Below, in pieces: positions 8,584-22,797 of a DNA stretch of 64,000 nucleotides. Source of the DNA: Aristolochia californica. Lineage: Eukaryota > Streptophyta > Magnoliopsida > Piperales > Aristolochiaceae. The translations under genes were made by a program, and so were the position numbers. Position 1 is the stretch's first letter. Each line of letters starts with the position of its first letter. The stretch lies in the NCBI GenBank assembly GCA_029961685.1, contig JARWKL010000009.1, positions 14,937,237 through 15,001,236 on the forward strand, written 5' to 3'. The notes beneath the pieces are model-generated. The model did no database searches and was not told the DNA's origin. It saw nothing but the letters and a program-made list of their open reading frames with translations.

Positions 8584-11290
8584 TTGGGAAATTCCACTAG
8601 TTCAACAACCCCAGTAGGTTGGAATTTGATAAGAAAGAGATTTTTCTACACATGCTTTAAAAAATGGATATGCATGGCTCGAAACATGTTAAAGTTTCAA
8701 ATGACCCATGGATCCAAACCTTTCAAAAAGAATAAAAAACTTCTCATTAAATTCTCAAGTGAATGTGCCGTGGGATATTTAACCGAGTCAAACAAGCCAT
8801 TATTTTGCCCATTAACAAAAAGCTGACCTAGCGATCTTTGATCATTGTAAACTGATTTATCATGCGTAACGGGCCACATTTTTTTAAGGAATGACTTTTG
8901 GGTTGGGATTCAACACTCAGTTTAAAATTCCCTCGCCTCCCCTTTTCCCGACGATTGCAAAACACTATATATAAAGACTAAAACGAGTTTTAAATCCCTA
9001 AAAATTACACAAACTTTTTGGAAATATCTCTCTCCATATTTGTGCATTGTGCATTTCCATTTTAGATGTGTACATTTTTCTTAAATCAAAACTTGGGTTT
9101 TCACTTTTTCCTTCATCTCGTAGACAAAAAACAGAATAGATGACAACAAAATGAAAATTTTAGACTCTGTGTATGGAGAAAATTTAAAGCAATAACAAAC
9201 GTAAGTAAATAAAATTTAATCACACACCACAAATGAAGAAAAAAGTTTTCTTATCCAAGTGTGGGAAATTCCACTAGTTCAACAACCCCAATAGGTTGGA
9301 ATTTGATAAGAAAGAGATTTTTCTACACATGCTTTAAAAAATGGATATGCATGCTCGAAACATTTTAAAGTTGAAAATGAACCATGGATCCAAACCTTTC
9401 AAAAAGAATAAAAGACTTCTCATTAAATTCTAAAGTGAACGTGCGGTGGGATATTTAACCGAGTCAAACAAGCCATTATTTTGCCCATTAACGAAAAGTT
9501 GACCTAGCGATCATTGATCATTGTAAACTGATTTATCATGCGTGACGGGCCACATTTTTTTAAGGAATGACTTTTGGGTTGGGATTCAACACTCAGTTTA
9601 AAATTCCCTCTCCTCCCCTTTTCCCGACGATTGCAAAACCTGATATATAAAGACTAAAACGAGTTTTAAATCCCTATAAAATTACACAAACTTTTTGGAA
9701 ATATCTCTCTCCATATTTGTGCATTGTGCATTTCCATTTTAGATGTTTTCATTTTTCTTAAATCAAAACTTGAGTTTTCACTTTTTCCTTCATCTCGTAG
9801 ACAAAAAACAGAATAGATGACAACGAAATGAAAATTTTAGACTCTGTGTATGGAGAAAATTTAAAGCAATAACAAACGTAAGTAAAGAAAATTTATTCAC
9901 ACACCACAAATGAAGAAAAAAGTTTCCTCATCCAAGTTTGGGAAATTCCACTAGTTCAGCAACCCCAATAGGTTGGAATTTGATAAGAAAGGGATTTTTC
10001 TACACATGCTTTAAAAAATGGATATGCATGCTCGAAACATGTTAAAGTTGCAAATGACCCATGGATCCAAACCTTTCAAAAAGAATAAAAAACTTCTCAT
10101 TAAATTCTCAAGTGAACGTGCGGTGGGATATTTAACCGAGTAATACAAGCCATTATTTTGCCCATTAACGAAAAGCTGACCTAGCGATCATTGATCATTG
10201 TAAACTGATTTATCATGCGTAACGGGCCACATTTTTTTAAGCAATGACTTTTGGGTTGGGATTCAAAACTCAGTTTAAAATTCCCTCGCCTCCCCTTTTC
10301 CCGACGATTGTAAAACCTGATATATAAATTCTAAAACGAGTTTTAAATCCCTAAAAATTACACAAACTTTTTGGAAATATCTCTCTCCATATTTGTGCAT
10401 TGTGCATTTCCATTTTAGATGTGTACATTTTTCTTAAATCAAAACTTTAGTTTTCACTTTTTCCTTCATCTCGTAGACAAAAAACAGAATAGATGACAAC
10501 GAAATGAAAATTTTAGACTCTGTGTATGGAGAAAATTTAAAGCAATAACAAACGTAAGTAATGAAAATTTATTCACACACCACAAATGAAGAAAAAATTT
10601 TCCTCATCCAAGTTTGGGAAATTCCACTAGTTCAGCAACACCAATAGGTTGGAATTTGATAAGAAAGGGATTTTTCTACACATGCTTTAAAAAATGGATA
10701 TGCATGCTCGAAACATGTTAAAGTTGCAAATGACCCATGGATCCAAACCTTTCAAAAAGAATAAAAAACTTCTCATTAAATTCTCAAGTGAACGTGCGGT
10801 GGGATATTTAACCGAGTCAAACAAGCCATTATTTTGCCCATTAACGAAAAGCTGACCTAGCGATCATTGATCATTGTAAACTGATTTATCATGCGTGACG
10901 GGCCACATTTTTTTAAGGATTGACTTTTGGGTTGGGATTCAACACTCAGTTTAAAATTCCCTCGCCTCCCCTTTTCCCGACGATTGTAAAACCTGATATA
11001 TAAAGACTAAAAGGAGTTTTAAATCCCTATAAAATTACACAAACTTTTTGGAAATATCTCTCTCCATATTTGTGCATTGTGCATTTCCATTTTAGATGTG
11101 TACATTTTTCTTAAATCAAAACTTGAGTTTTCACTTTTTCCTTCATCTCGTAGACAAAAAACAGAATAGATGACAACGAAATGAAAATTTTAGACTCTGT
11201 GTATGGTGAAAATTTAAAGCAATAACAAACGTAAGTAAAGAAAATTTATTCACACACCACAAATGAAGAAAAAAGTTTTCTCATCCAAGT
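8584..11290. repeat. HOR1 block 4: A-B-C-D2 (2,707 bp)
   Basis: Monomers start at 8584 (A), 9261 (B), 9938 (C) and 10614 (D2). The A copy carries private changes GATCTTTGATC (about 8833-8843) and ACAACAAAATG (about 9146). Both recur in the A monomer of block 7 (start 18059), and the second also at 21444 and 46489. This links blocks 4 and 7 as closer relatives of each other than of the intervening blocks. Confidence 0.95.
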
Positions 11291-14200
11291 TTAGGAAATT
11301 CCACTAGTTCAACAACCCCAGTAGGTTGGAATTTGATAAGAAAGAGATTTTTCTACACATGCTTTAAAAAATGGATATGCATGCTCGAAACATGTTAAAG
11401 TTGCAAATGACCCATGGATCCAAACCTTTCAAAAAGAATAAAAAACTTCTCATTAAATTCTCAAGTGAACGTGCGGTGGGATATTTAACCGAGTCAAACA
11501 AGCCATTATTTTGCCCATTAACGAAAAGCTGACCTAGCGATCATTGATCATTGTAAACTGATTTATCATGCGTGACGGGCCACATTTTTTTAAGGATTGA
11601 CTTTTGGGTTGGGATTCAACACTCAGTTTAAAATTCCCTCGCCTCCCCTTTTCCCGACGATTGTAAAACCTGATATATAAAGACTAAAAGGAGTTTTAAA
11701 TCCCTATAAAATTACACAAACTTTTTGGAAATATCTCTCTCCATATTTGTGCATTGTGCATTTCCATTTTAGATGTGTACATTTTTCTTAAATCAAAACT
11801 TGAGTTTTCACTTTTTCCTTCATCTCGTAGACAAAAAACAGAATAGATGACAACGAAATGAAAATTTTAGACTCTGTGTACGGTGAAAATTTAAAGCAAT
11901 AACAAACGTAAGTAAAGAAAATTTATTCACACACCACAAATGAAGAAAAAAGTTTTCTCATCCAAGTTTGGGAAATTCCACTAGTTCAACAACCCCAGTA
12001 GGTTGGAATTTGATAAGAAAGAGAATTTTCTACACATGCTTTAAAAAATGGATATGCATGGCTCGAAACATGTTAAAGTTTCAAATGACCCATGGATCCA
12101 AACCTTTCAAAAAGAATAAAAAACTTCTCATTAAATTCTCAAGTGAATGTGCCGTGGGATATTTAACCGAGTCAAACAAGCCATTATTTTGCCCATTAAC
12201 AAAAAGCTGACCTAGCGATCATTGATCATTGTAAACTGATTTATCATGCGTAACGGGCCACATTTTTTTAAGGAATGACTTTTGGGTTGGGATTCAACAC
12301 TCAGTTTAAAATTCCCTCGCCTCCCCTTTTCCCGACGATTGCAAAACACTATATATAAAGACTAAAACGAGTTTTAAATCCCTAAAAATTACACAAACTT
12401 TTTGGAAATATCTCTCTCCATATTTGTGCATTGTGCATTTCCATTTTAGATGTGTACATTTTTCTTAAATCAAAACTTGGGTTTTCACTTTTTCCTTCAT
12501 CTCGTAGACAAAAAACAGAATAGATGACAACGAAATGAAAATTTTAGACTCTGTGTATGGAGAAAATTTAAAGCAATAACAAACGTAAGTAAATAAAATT
12601 TAATCACACACCACAAATGAAGAAAAAAGTTTTCTTATCCAAGTGTGGGAAATTCCACTAGTTCAACAACCCCAATAGGTTGGAATTTGATAAGAAAGAG
12701 ATTTTTCTACACATGCTTTAAAAAATGGATATGCATGCTCGAAACATTTTAAAGTTGAAAATGAACCATGGATCCAAACCTTTCAAAAAGAATAAAAGAC
12801 TTCTCATTAAATTCTAAAGTGAACGTGCGGTGGGATATTTAACCGAGTCAAACAAGCCATTATTTTGCCCATTAACGAAAAGTTGACCTAGCGATCATTG
12901 ATCATTGTAAACTGATTTATCATGCGTGACGGGCCACATTTTTTTAAGGAATGACTTTTGGGTTGGGATTCAACACTCAGTTTAAAATTCCCTCTCCTCC
13001 CCTTTTCCCGACGATTGCAAAACCTGATATATAAAGACTAAAACGAGTTTTAAATCCCTATAAAATTACACAAACTTTTTGGAAATATCTCTCTCCATAT
13101 TTGTGCATTGTGCATTTCCATTTTAGATGTGTTCATTTTTCTTAAATCAAAACTTGAGTTTTCACTTTTTCCTTCATCTCGTAGACAAAAAACAGAATAG
13201 ATGACAACGAAATGAAAATTTTAGACTCTGTGTATGGAGAAAATTTAAAGCAATAACAAACGTAAGTAAAGAAAATTTATTCACACACCACAAATGAAGA
13301 AAAAAGTTTCCTCATCCAAGTTTGGGAAATTCCACTAGTTCAGCAACCCCAATAGGTTGGAATTTGATAAGAAAGGGATTTTTCTACACATGCTTTAAAA
13401 AATGGATATGCATGCTCGAAACATGTTAAAGTTGCAAATGACCCATGGATCCAAACCTTTCAAAAAGAATAAAAAACTTCTCATTAAATTCTCAAGTGAA
13501 CGTGCGGTGGGATATTTAACCGAGTAATACAAGCCATTATTTTGCCCATTAACGAAAAGCTGACCTAGCGATCATTGATCATTGTAAACTGATTTATCAT
13601 GCGTAACGGGCCACATTTTTTTAAGCAATGACTTTTGGGTTGGGATTCAAAACTCAGTTTAAAATTCCCTCGCCTCCCCTTTTCCCGACGATTGTAAAAC
13701 CTGATATATAAATTCTAAAACGAGTTTTAAATCCCTAAAAATTACACAAACTTTTTGGAAATATCTCTCTCCATATTTGTGCATTGTGCATTTCCATTTT
13801 AGATGTGTACATTTTTCTTAAATCAAAACTTTAGTTTTCACTTTTTCCTTCATCTCGTAGACAAAAAACAGAATAGATGACAACGAAATGAAAATTTTAG
13901 ACTCTGTGTATGGAGAAAATTTAAAGCAATAACAAACGTAAGTAATGAAAATTTATTCACACACCACAAATGAAGAAAAAATTTTCCTCATCCAAGTTTG
14001 GGAAATTCCACTAGTTCAGCAACACCAATAGGTTGGAATTTGATAAGAAAGGGATTTTTCTACACATGCTTTAAAAAATGGATATGCATGCTCGAAACAT
14101 GTTAAAGTTGCAAATGACCCATGGATCCAAACCTTTCAAAAAGAATAAAAAACTTCTCATTAAATTCTCAAGTGAACGTGCGGTGGGATATTTAACCGAG

Positions 14201-14674
14201 TCAAACAAGCCATTATTTTGCCCATTAACGAAAAGCTGACCTAGCGATCATTGATCATTGTAAACTGATTTATCATGCGTGACGGGCCACATTTTTTTAA
14301 GGATTGACTTTTGGGTTGGGATTCAACACTCAGTTTAAAATTCCCTCGCCTCCCCTTTTCCCGACGATTGTAAAACCTGATATATAAAGACTAAAAGGAG
14401 TTTTAAATCCCTATAAAATTACACAAACTTTTTGGAAATATCTCTCTCCATATTTGTGCATTGTGCATTTCCATTTTAGATGTGTACATTTTTCTTAAAT
14501 CAAAACTTGAGTTTTCACTTTTTCCTTCATCTCGTAGACAAAAAACAGAATAGATGACAACGAAATGAAAATTTTAGACTCTGTGTATGGTGAAAATTTA
14601 AAGCAATAACAAACGTAAGTAAAGAAAATTTATTCACACACCACAAATGAAGAAAAAAGTTTTCTCATCCAAGT
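11291..14674. repeat. HOR1 block 5: five-monomer form A'D-A-B-C-D2 (3,384 bp)
   Basis: Monomers start at 11291 (A'D), 11968 (A), 12645 (B), 13322 (C) and 13998 (D2). Compared with the four-monomer blocks, one whole monomer is added at the left. That monomer has the TTAGG and CCCCAGTAGG front of A' but a complete D-type tail (GCGTGACGG, AAGGATTGAC, ATTGTAAAACCTGA, AAAAGGAG). The following A thus still sees a D tail before it and the register is kept. Confidence 0.94.
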
Positions 14675-17600
14675 TTAGGAAATTCCACTAGTTCAACAAC
14701 CCCAGTAGGTTGGAATTTGATAAGAAAGAGATTTTTCTACACATGCTTTAAAAAATGGATATGCATGCTCGAAACATGTTAAAGTTGCAAATGACCCATG
14801 GATCCAAACCTTTCAAAAAGAATAAAAAACTTCTCATTAAATTCTCAAGTGAACGTGCGGTGGGATATTTAACCGAGTCAAACAAGCCATTATTTTGCCC
14901 ATTAACGAAAAGCTGACCTAGCGATCATTGATCATTGTAAACTGATTTATCATGCGTGACGGGCCACATTTTTTTAAGGATTGACTTTTGGGTTGGGATT
15001 CAACACTCAGTTTAAAATTCCCTCGCCTCCCCTTTTCCCGACGATTGTAAAACCTGATATATAAAGACTAAAAGGAGTTTTAAATCCCTATAAAATTACA
15101 CAAACTTTTTGGAAATATCTCTCTCCATATTTGTGCATTGTGCATTTCCATTTTAGATGTGTACATTTTTCTTAAATCAAAACTTGAGTTTTCACTTTTT
15201 CCTTCATCTCGTAGACAAAAAACAGAATAGATGACAACGAAATGAAAATTTTAGACTCTGTGTACGGTGAAAATTTAAAGCAATAACAAACGTAAGTAAA
15301 GAAAATTTATTCACACACCACAAATGAAGAAAAAAGTTTTCTCATCCAAGTTTGGGAAATTCCACTAGTTCAACAACCCCAGTAGGTTGGAATTTGATAA
15401 GAAAGAGAATTTTCTACACATGCTTTAAAAAATGGATATGCATGGCTCGAAACATGTTAAAGTTTCAAATGACCCATGGATCCAAACCTTTCAAAAAGAA
15501 TAAAAAACTTCTCATTAAATTCTCAAGTGAATGTGCCGTGGGATATTTAACCGAGTCAAACAAGCCATTATTTTGCCCATTAACAAAAAGCTGACCTAGC
15601 GATCATTGATCATTGTAAACTGATTTATCATGCGTAACGGGCCACATTTTTTTAAGGAATGACTTTTGGGTTGGGATTCAACACTCAGTTTAAAATTCCC
15701 TCGCCTCCCCTTTTCCCGACGATTGCAAAACACTATATATAAAGACTAAAACGAGTTTTAAATCCCTAAAAATTACACAAACTTTTTGGAAATATCTCTC
15801 TCCATATTTGTGCATTGTGCATTTCCATTTTAGATGTGTACATTTTTCTTAAATCAAAACTTGGGTTTTCACTTTTTCCTTCATCTCGTAGACAAAAAAC
15901 AGAATAGATGACAACGAAATGAAAATTTTAGACTCTGTGTATGGAGAAAATTTAAAGCAATAACAAACGTAAGTAAATAAAATTTAATCACACACCACAA
16001 ATGAAGAAAAAAGTTTTCTTATCCAAGTGTGGGAAATTCCACTAGTTCAACAACCCCAATAGGTTGGAATTTGATAAGAAAGAGATTTTTCTACACATGC
16101 TTTAAAAAATGGATATGCATGCTCGAAACATTTTAAAGTTGAAAATGAACCATGGATCCAAACCTTTCAAAAAGAATAAAAGACTTCTCATTAAATTCTA
16201 AAGTGAACGTGCGGTGGGATATTTAACCGAGTCAAACAAGCCATTATTTTGCCCATTAACGAAAAGTTGACCTAGCGATCATTGATCATTGTAAACTGAT
16301 TTATCATGCGTGACGGGCCACATTTTTTTAAGGAATGACTTTTGGGTTGGGATTCAACACTCAGTTTAAAATTCCCTCTCCTCCCCTTTTCCCGACGATT
16401 GCAAAACCTGATATATAAAGACTAAAACGAGTTTTAAATCCCTATAAAATTACACAAACTTTTTGGAAATATCTCTCTCCATATTTGTGCATTGTGCATT
16501 TCCATTTTAGATGTGTTCATTTTTCTTAAATCAAAACTTGAGTTTTCACTTTTTCCTTCATCTCGTAGACAAAAAACAGAATAGATGACAACGAAATGAA
16601 AATTTTAGACTCTGTGTATGGAGAAAATTTAAAGCAATAACAAACGTAAGTAAAGAAAATTTATTCACACACCACAAATGAAGAAAAAAGTTTCCTCATC
16701 CAAGTTTGGGAAATTCCACTAGTTCAGCAACCCCAATAGGTTGGAATTTGATAAGAAAGGGATTTTTCTACACATGCTTTAAAAAATGGATATGCATGCT
16801 CGAAACATGTTAAAGTTGCAAATGACCCATGGATCCAAACCTTTCAAAAAGAATAAAAAACTTCTCATTAAATTCTCAAGTGAACGTGCGGTGGGATATT
16901 TAACCGAGTAATACAAGCCATTATTTTGCCCATTAACGAAAAGCTGACCTAGCGATCATTGATCATTGTAAACTGATTTATCATGCGTAACGGGCCACAT
17001 TTTTTTAAGCAATGACTTTTGGGTTGGGATTCAAAACTCAGTTTAAAATTCCCTCGCCTCCCCTTTTCCCGACGATTGTAAAACCTGATATATAAATTCT
17101 AAAACGAGTTTTAAATCCCTAAAAATTACACAAACTTTTTGGAAATATCTCTCTCCATATTTGTGCATTGTGCATTTCCATTTTAGATGTGTACATTTTT
17201 CTTAAATCAAAACTTTAGTTTTCACTTTTTCCTTCATCTCGTAGACAAAAAACAGAATAGATGACAACGAAATGAAAATTTTAGACTCTGTGTATGGAGA
17301 AAATTTAAAGCAATAACAAACGTAAGTAATGAAAATTTATTCACACACCACAAATGAAGAAAAAATTTTCCTCATCCAAGTTTGGGAAATTCCACTAGTT
17401 CAGCAACACAAATAGGTTGGAATTTGATAAGAAAGGGATTTTTCTACACATGCTTTAAAAAATGGATATGCATGCTCGAAACATGTTAAAGTTGCAAATG
17501 ACCCATGGATCCAAAACTTTCAAAAAGAATAAAAAACTTCTCATTAAATTCTCAAGTGAACGTGCGGTGGGATATTTAACCGAGTCAAACAAGCCATTAT

Positions 17601-18058
17601 TTTGCCCATTAACGAAAAGCTGACCTAGCGATCATTGATCATTGTAAACTGATTTATCATGCGTGACGGGCCACATTTTTTTAAGGATTGACTTTTGGGT
17701 TGGGATTCAACACTCAGTTTAAAATTCCCTCGCCTCCCCTTTTCCCGACGATTGTAAAACCTGATATATAAAGACTAAAAGGAGTTTTAAATCCCTATAA
17801 AATTACACAAACTTTTTGGAAATATCTCTCTCCATATTTGTGCATTGTGCATTTCCATTTTAGATGTGTACATTTTTCTTAAATCAAAACTTGAGTTTTC
17901 ACTTTTTCCTTCATCTCGTAGACAAAAAACAGAATAGATGACAACGAAATGAAAATTTTAGACTCTGTGTATGGTGAAAATTTAAAGCAATAACAAACGT
18001 AAGTAAAGAAAATTTATTCACACACCACAAATGAAGAAAAAAGTTTTCTCATCCAAGT
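14675..18058. repeat. HOR1 block 6: five-monomer form A'D-A-B-C-D1 (3,384 bp)
   Basis: Monomers start at 14675 (A'D), 15352 (A), 16029 (B), 16706 (C) and 17382 (D1). It has the same layout and exact length as block 5, so the five-monomer form was itself duplicated in tandem. Blocks 5 and 6 differ at the D2/D1 marker. The D1 copy has a private change CCAAAACTT at about 17512-17520. Confidence 0.94.
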
Positions 18059-20765
18059 TTGGGAAATTCCACTAGTTCAACAACCCCAGTAGGTTGGAAT
18101 TTGATAAGAAAGAGATTTTTCTACACATGCTTTAAAAAATGGATATGCATGGCTCGAAACATGTTAAAGTTTCAAATGACCCATGGATCCAAACCTTTCA
18201 AAAAGAATAAAAAACTTCTCATTAAATTCTCAAGTGAATGTGCCGTGGGATATTTAACCGAGTCAAACAAGCCATTATTTTGCCCATTAACAAAAAGCTG
18301 ACCTAGCGATCTTTGATCATTGTAAACTGATTTATCATGCGTAACGGGCCACATTTTTTTAAGGAATGACTTTTGGGTTGGGATTCAACACTCAGTTTAA
18401 AATTCCCTCGCCTCCCCTTTTCCCGACGATTGCAAAACACTATATATAAAGACTAAAACGAGTTTTAAATCCCTAAAAATTACACAAACTTTTTGGAAAT
18501 ATCTCTCTCCATATTTGTGCATTGTGCATTTCCATTTTAGATGTGTACATTTTTCTTAAATCAAAACTTGGGTTTTCACTTTTTCCTTCATCTCGTAGAC
18601 AAAAAACAGAATAGATGACAACAAAATGAAAATTTTAGACTCTGTGTATGGAGAAAATTTAAAGCAATAACAAACGTAAGTAAATAAAATTTAATCACAC
18701 ACCACAAATGAAGAAAAAAGTTTTCTTATCCAAGTGTGGGAAATTCCACTAGTTCAACAACCCCAATAGGTTGGAATTTGATAAGAAAGAGATTTTTCTA
18801 CACATGCTTTAAAAAATGGATATGCATGCTCGAAACATTTTAAAGTTGAAAATGAACCATGGATCCAAACCTTTCAAAAAGAATAAAAAACTTCTCATTA
18901 AATTCTAAAGTGAACGTGCGGTGGGATATTTAACCGAGTCAAACAAGCCATTATTTTGCCCATTAACGAAAAGTTGACCTAGCGATCATTGATCATTGTA
19001 AACTGATTTATCATGCGTGACGGGCCACATTTTTTTAAGGAATGACTTTTGGGTTGGGATTCAACACTCAGTTTAAAATTCCCTCTCCTCCCCTTTTCCC
19101 GACGATTGCAAAACCTGATATATAAAGACTAAAACGAGTTTTAAATCCCTATAAAATTACACAAACTTTTTGGAAATATCTCTCTCCATATTTGTGCATT
19201 GTGCATTTCCATTTTAGATGTGTTCATTTTTCTTAAATCAAAACTTGAGTTTTCACTTTTTCCTTCATCTCGTAGACAAAAAACAGAATAGATGACAACG
19301 AAATGAAAATTTTAGACTCTGTGTATGGAGAAAATTTAAAGCAATAACAAACGTAAGTAAAGAAAATTTATTCACACACCACAAATGAAGAAAAAAGTTT
19401 CCTCATCCAAGTTTGGGAAATTCCACTAGTTCAGCAACCCCAATAGGTTGGAATTTGATAAGAAAGGGATTTTTCTACACATGCTTTAAAAAATGGATAT
19501 GCATGCTCGAAACATGTTAAAGTTGCAAATGACCCATGGATCCAAACCTTTCAAAAAGAATAAAAAACTTCTCATTAAATTCTCAAGTGAACGTGCGGTG
19601 GGATATTTAACCGAGTAATACAAGCCATTATTTTGCCCATTAACGAAAAGCTGACCTAGCGATCATTGATCATTGTAAACTGATTTATCATGCGTAACGG
19701 GCCACATTTTTTTAAGCAATGACTTTTGGGTTGGGATTCAAAACTCAGTTTAAAATTCCCTCGCCTCCCCTTTTCCCGACGATTGTAAAACCTGATATAT
19801 AAATTCTAAAACGAGTTTTAAATCCCTAAAAATTACACAAACTTTTTGGAAATATCTCTCTCCATATTTGTGCATTGTGCATTTCCATTTTAGATGTGTA
19901 CATTTTTCTTAAATCAAAACTTTAGTTTTCACTTTTTCCTTCATCTCGTAGACAAAAAACAGAATAGATGACAACGAAATGAAAATTTTAGACTCTGTGT
20001 ATGGAGAAAATTTAAAGCAATAACAAACGTAAGTAATGAAAATTTATTCACACACCACAAATGAAGAAAAAATTTTCCTCATCCAAGTTTGGGAAATTCC
20101 ACTAGTTCAGCAACACCAATAGGTTGGAATTTGATAAGAAAGGGATTTTTCTACACATGCTTTAAAAAATGGATATGCATGCTCGAAACATGTTAAAGTT
20201 GCAAATGACCCATGGATCCAAACCTTTCAAAAAGAATAAAAAACTTCTCATTAAATTCTCAAGTGAACGTGCGGTGGGATATTTAACCGAGTCAAACAAG
20301 CCATTATTTTGCCCATTAACGAAAAGCTGACCTAGCGATCATTGATCATTGTAAACTGATTTATCATGCGTGACGGGCCACATTTTTTTAAGGATTGACT
20401 TTTGGGTTGGGATTCAACACTCAGTTTAAAATTCCCTCGCCTCCCCTTTTCCCGACGATTGTAAAACCTGATATATAAAGACTAAAAGGAGTTTTAAATC
20501 CCTATAAAATTACACAAACTTTTTGGAAATATCTCTCTCCATATTTGTGCATTGTGCATTTCCATTTTAGATGTGTATATTTTTCTTAAATCAAAACTTG
20601 AGTTTTCACTTTTTCCTTCATCTCGTAGACAAAAAACAGAATAGATGACAACGAAATGAAAATTTTAGACTCTGTGTATGGTGAAAATTTAAAGCAATAA
20701 CAAACGTAAGTAAAGAAAATTTATTCACACACCACAAATGAAGAAAAAAGTTTTCTCATCCAAGT
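18059..20765. repeat. HOR1 block 7: A-B-C-D2 (2,707 bp)
   Basis: Monomers start at 18059 (A), 18736 (B), 19413 (C) and 20089 (D2). The A monomer shares the GATCTTTGATC and ACAACAAAATG variants with block 4. The B monomer has AATAAAAAAC where B copies in blocks 1 to 6 have AATAAAAGAC. The D2 tail carries T at 20578 (TGTGTATAT instead of TGTGTACAT), a variant found again only 678 bp downstream. Confidence 0.94.
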
Positions 20766-21443
20766 TTGGGAAATTCCACTAGTTCAACAACCCCAGTAGG
20801 TTGGAATTTGATAAGAAAGAGATTTTTCTACACATGCTTTAAAAAATGGATATGCATGGCTCGAAACATGTTAAAGTTTCAAATGACCCATGGATCCAAA
20901 CCTTTCAAAAAGAATAAAAAACTTCTCATTAAATTCTCAAGTGAATGTGCCGTGGGATATTTAACCGAGTCAAACAAGCCATTATTTTGCCCATTAACGA
21001 AAAGCTGACCTAGCGATCATTGATCATTGTAAACTGATTTATCATGCGTGACGGGCCACATTTTTTTAAGGATTGACTTTTGGGTTGGGATTCAACACTC
21101 AGTTTAAAATTCCCTCGCCTCCCCTTTTCCCGACGATTGTAAAACCTGATATATAAAGACTAAAAGGAGTTTTAAATCCCTATAAAATTACACAAACTTT
21201 TTGGAAATATCTCTCTCCATATTTGTGCATTGTGCATTTCCATTTTAGATGTGTATATTTTTCTTAAATCAAAACTTGAGTTTTCACTTTTTCCTTCATC
21301 TCGTAGACAAAAAACAGAATAGATGACAACGAAATGAAAATTTTAGACTCTGTGTATGGTGAAAATTTAAAGCAATAACAAACGTAAGTAAAGAAAATTT
21401 ATTCACACACCACAAATGAAGAAAAAAGTTTTCTCATCCAAGT
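20766..21443. repeat. A/D hybrid monomer, product of a recent 678-bp duplication
   Basis: The front, through GTGCCGTGG, is type A. From AACGAAAAGCTGA (about 20996) onward the tail is type D. Length is 678 bp because both one-base insertions are present. Its tail carries the TGTGTATAT variant at 21256, exactly 678 bp after the same variant in the preceding monomer (20578). I saw this variant nowhere else in the window. The simplest reading is a single-monomer tandem duplication after that mutation arose. Confidence 0.88.
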
Positions 21444-22797
21444 TTGGGAAATTCCACTAGTTCAACAACCCCAGTAGGTTGGAATTTGATAAGAAAGAGA
21501 TTTTTCTACACATGCTTTAAAAAATGGATATGCATGGCTCGAAACATGTTAAAGTTTCAAATGACCCATGGATCCAAACCTTTCAAAAAGAATAAAAAAC
21601 TTCTCATTAAATTCTCAAGTGAATGTGCCGTGGGATATTTAACCGAGTCAAACAAGCCATTATTTTGCCCATTAACAAAAAGCTGACCTAGCGATCATTG
21701 ATCATTGTAAACTGATTTATCATGCGTAACGGGCCACATTTTTTTAAGGAATGACTTTTGGGTTGGGATTCAACACTCAGTTTAAAATTCCCTCGCCTCC
21801 CCTTTTCCCGACGATTGCAAAACACTATATATAAAGACTAAAACGAGTTTTAAATCCCTAAAAATTACACAAAAATTTTGGAAATATCTCTCTCCATATT
21901 TGTGCATTGTGCATTTCCATTTTAGATGTGTACATTTTTCTTAAATCAAAACTTGGGTTTTCACTTTTTCCTTCATCTCGTAGACAAAAAACAGAATAGA
22001 TGACAACAAAATGAAAATTTTAGACTCTGTGTATGGAGAAAATTTAAAGCAATAACAAACGTAAGTAAATAAAATTTAATCACACACCACAAATGAAGAA
22101 AAAAGTTGTCTTATCCAAGTGTGGGAAATTCCACTAGTTCAACAACCCCAAAAGGTTGGAATTTGATAAGAAAGAGATTTTTCTACACATGCTTTAAAAA
22201 ATGGATATGCATGCTCGAAACATTTTAAAGTTGAAAATGAACCATGGATCCAAACCTTTCAAAAAGAATAAAAAACTTCTCATTAAATTCTAAAGTGAAC
22301 GTGCGGTGGGATATTTAACCGAGTCAAACAAGCCATTATTTTGCCCATTAACGAAAAGTTGACCTAGCGATCATTGATCATTGTAAACTGATTTATCATG
22401 CGTGACGGGCCACATTTTTTTAAGGAATGACTTTTGGGTTGGGATTCAACACTCAGTTTAAAATTCCCTCTCCTCCCCTTTTCCCGACGATTGCAAAACC
22501 TGATATATAAAGACTAAAACGAGTTTTAAATCCCTATAAAATTACACAAACTTTTTGGAAATATCTCTCTCCATATTTGTGCATTGTGCATTTCCATTTT
22601 AGATGTGTACATTTTTCTTAAATCAAAACTTGAGTTTTCACTTTTTCCTTCATCTCGTAGACAAAAAACAGAATAGATGACAACGAAATGAAAATTTTAG
22701 ACTCTGTGTATGGTGAAAATTTAAAGCAATAACAAACGTAAGTAAAGAAAATTTATTCACACACCACAAATGAAGAAAAAAGTTTTCTCATCCAAGT

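Noticed and set aside
8697..8879. Minus-strand frames of 60-77 codons (8697-8879, 18172-18354, 41825-42046, 43519-43752)
   Set aside because: Each lies inside an ordinary monomer and exists only where a single-base variant removes a stop present in sister copies, such as GATCTTTGATC at about 8836 and 18307 or GATCGTTGATC at about 42004. There is no coding pattern and no relation to known proteins.
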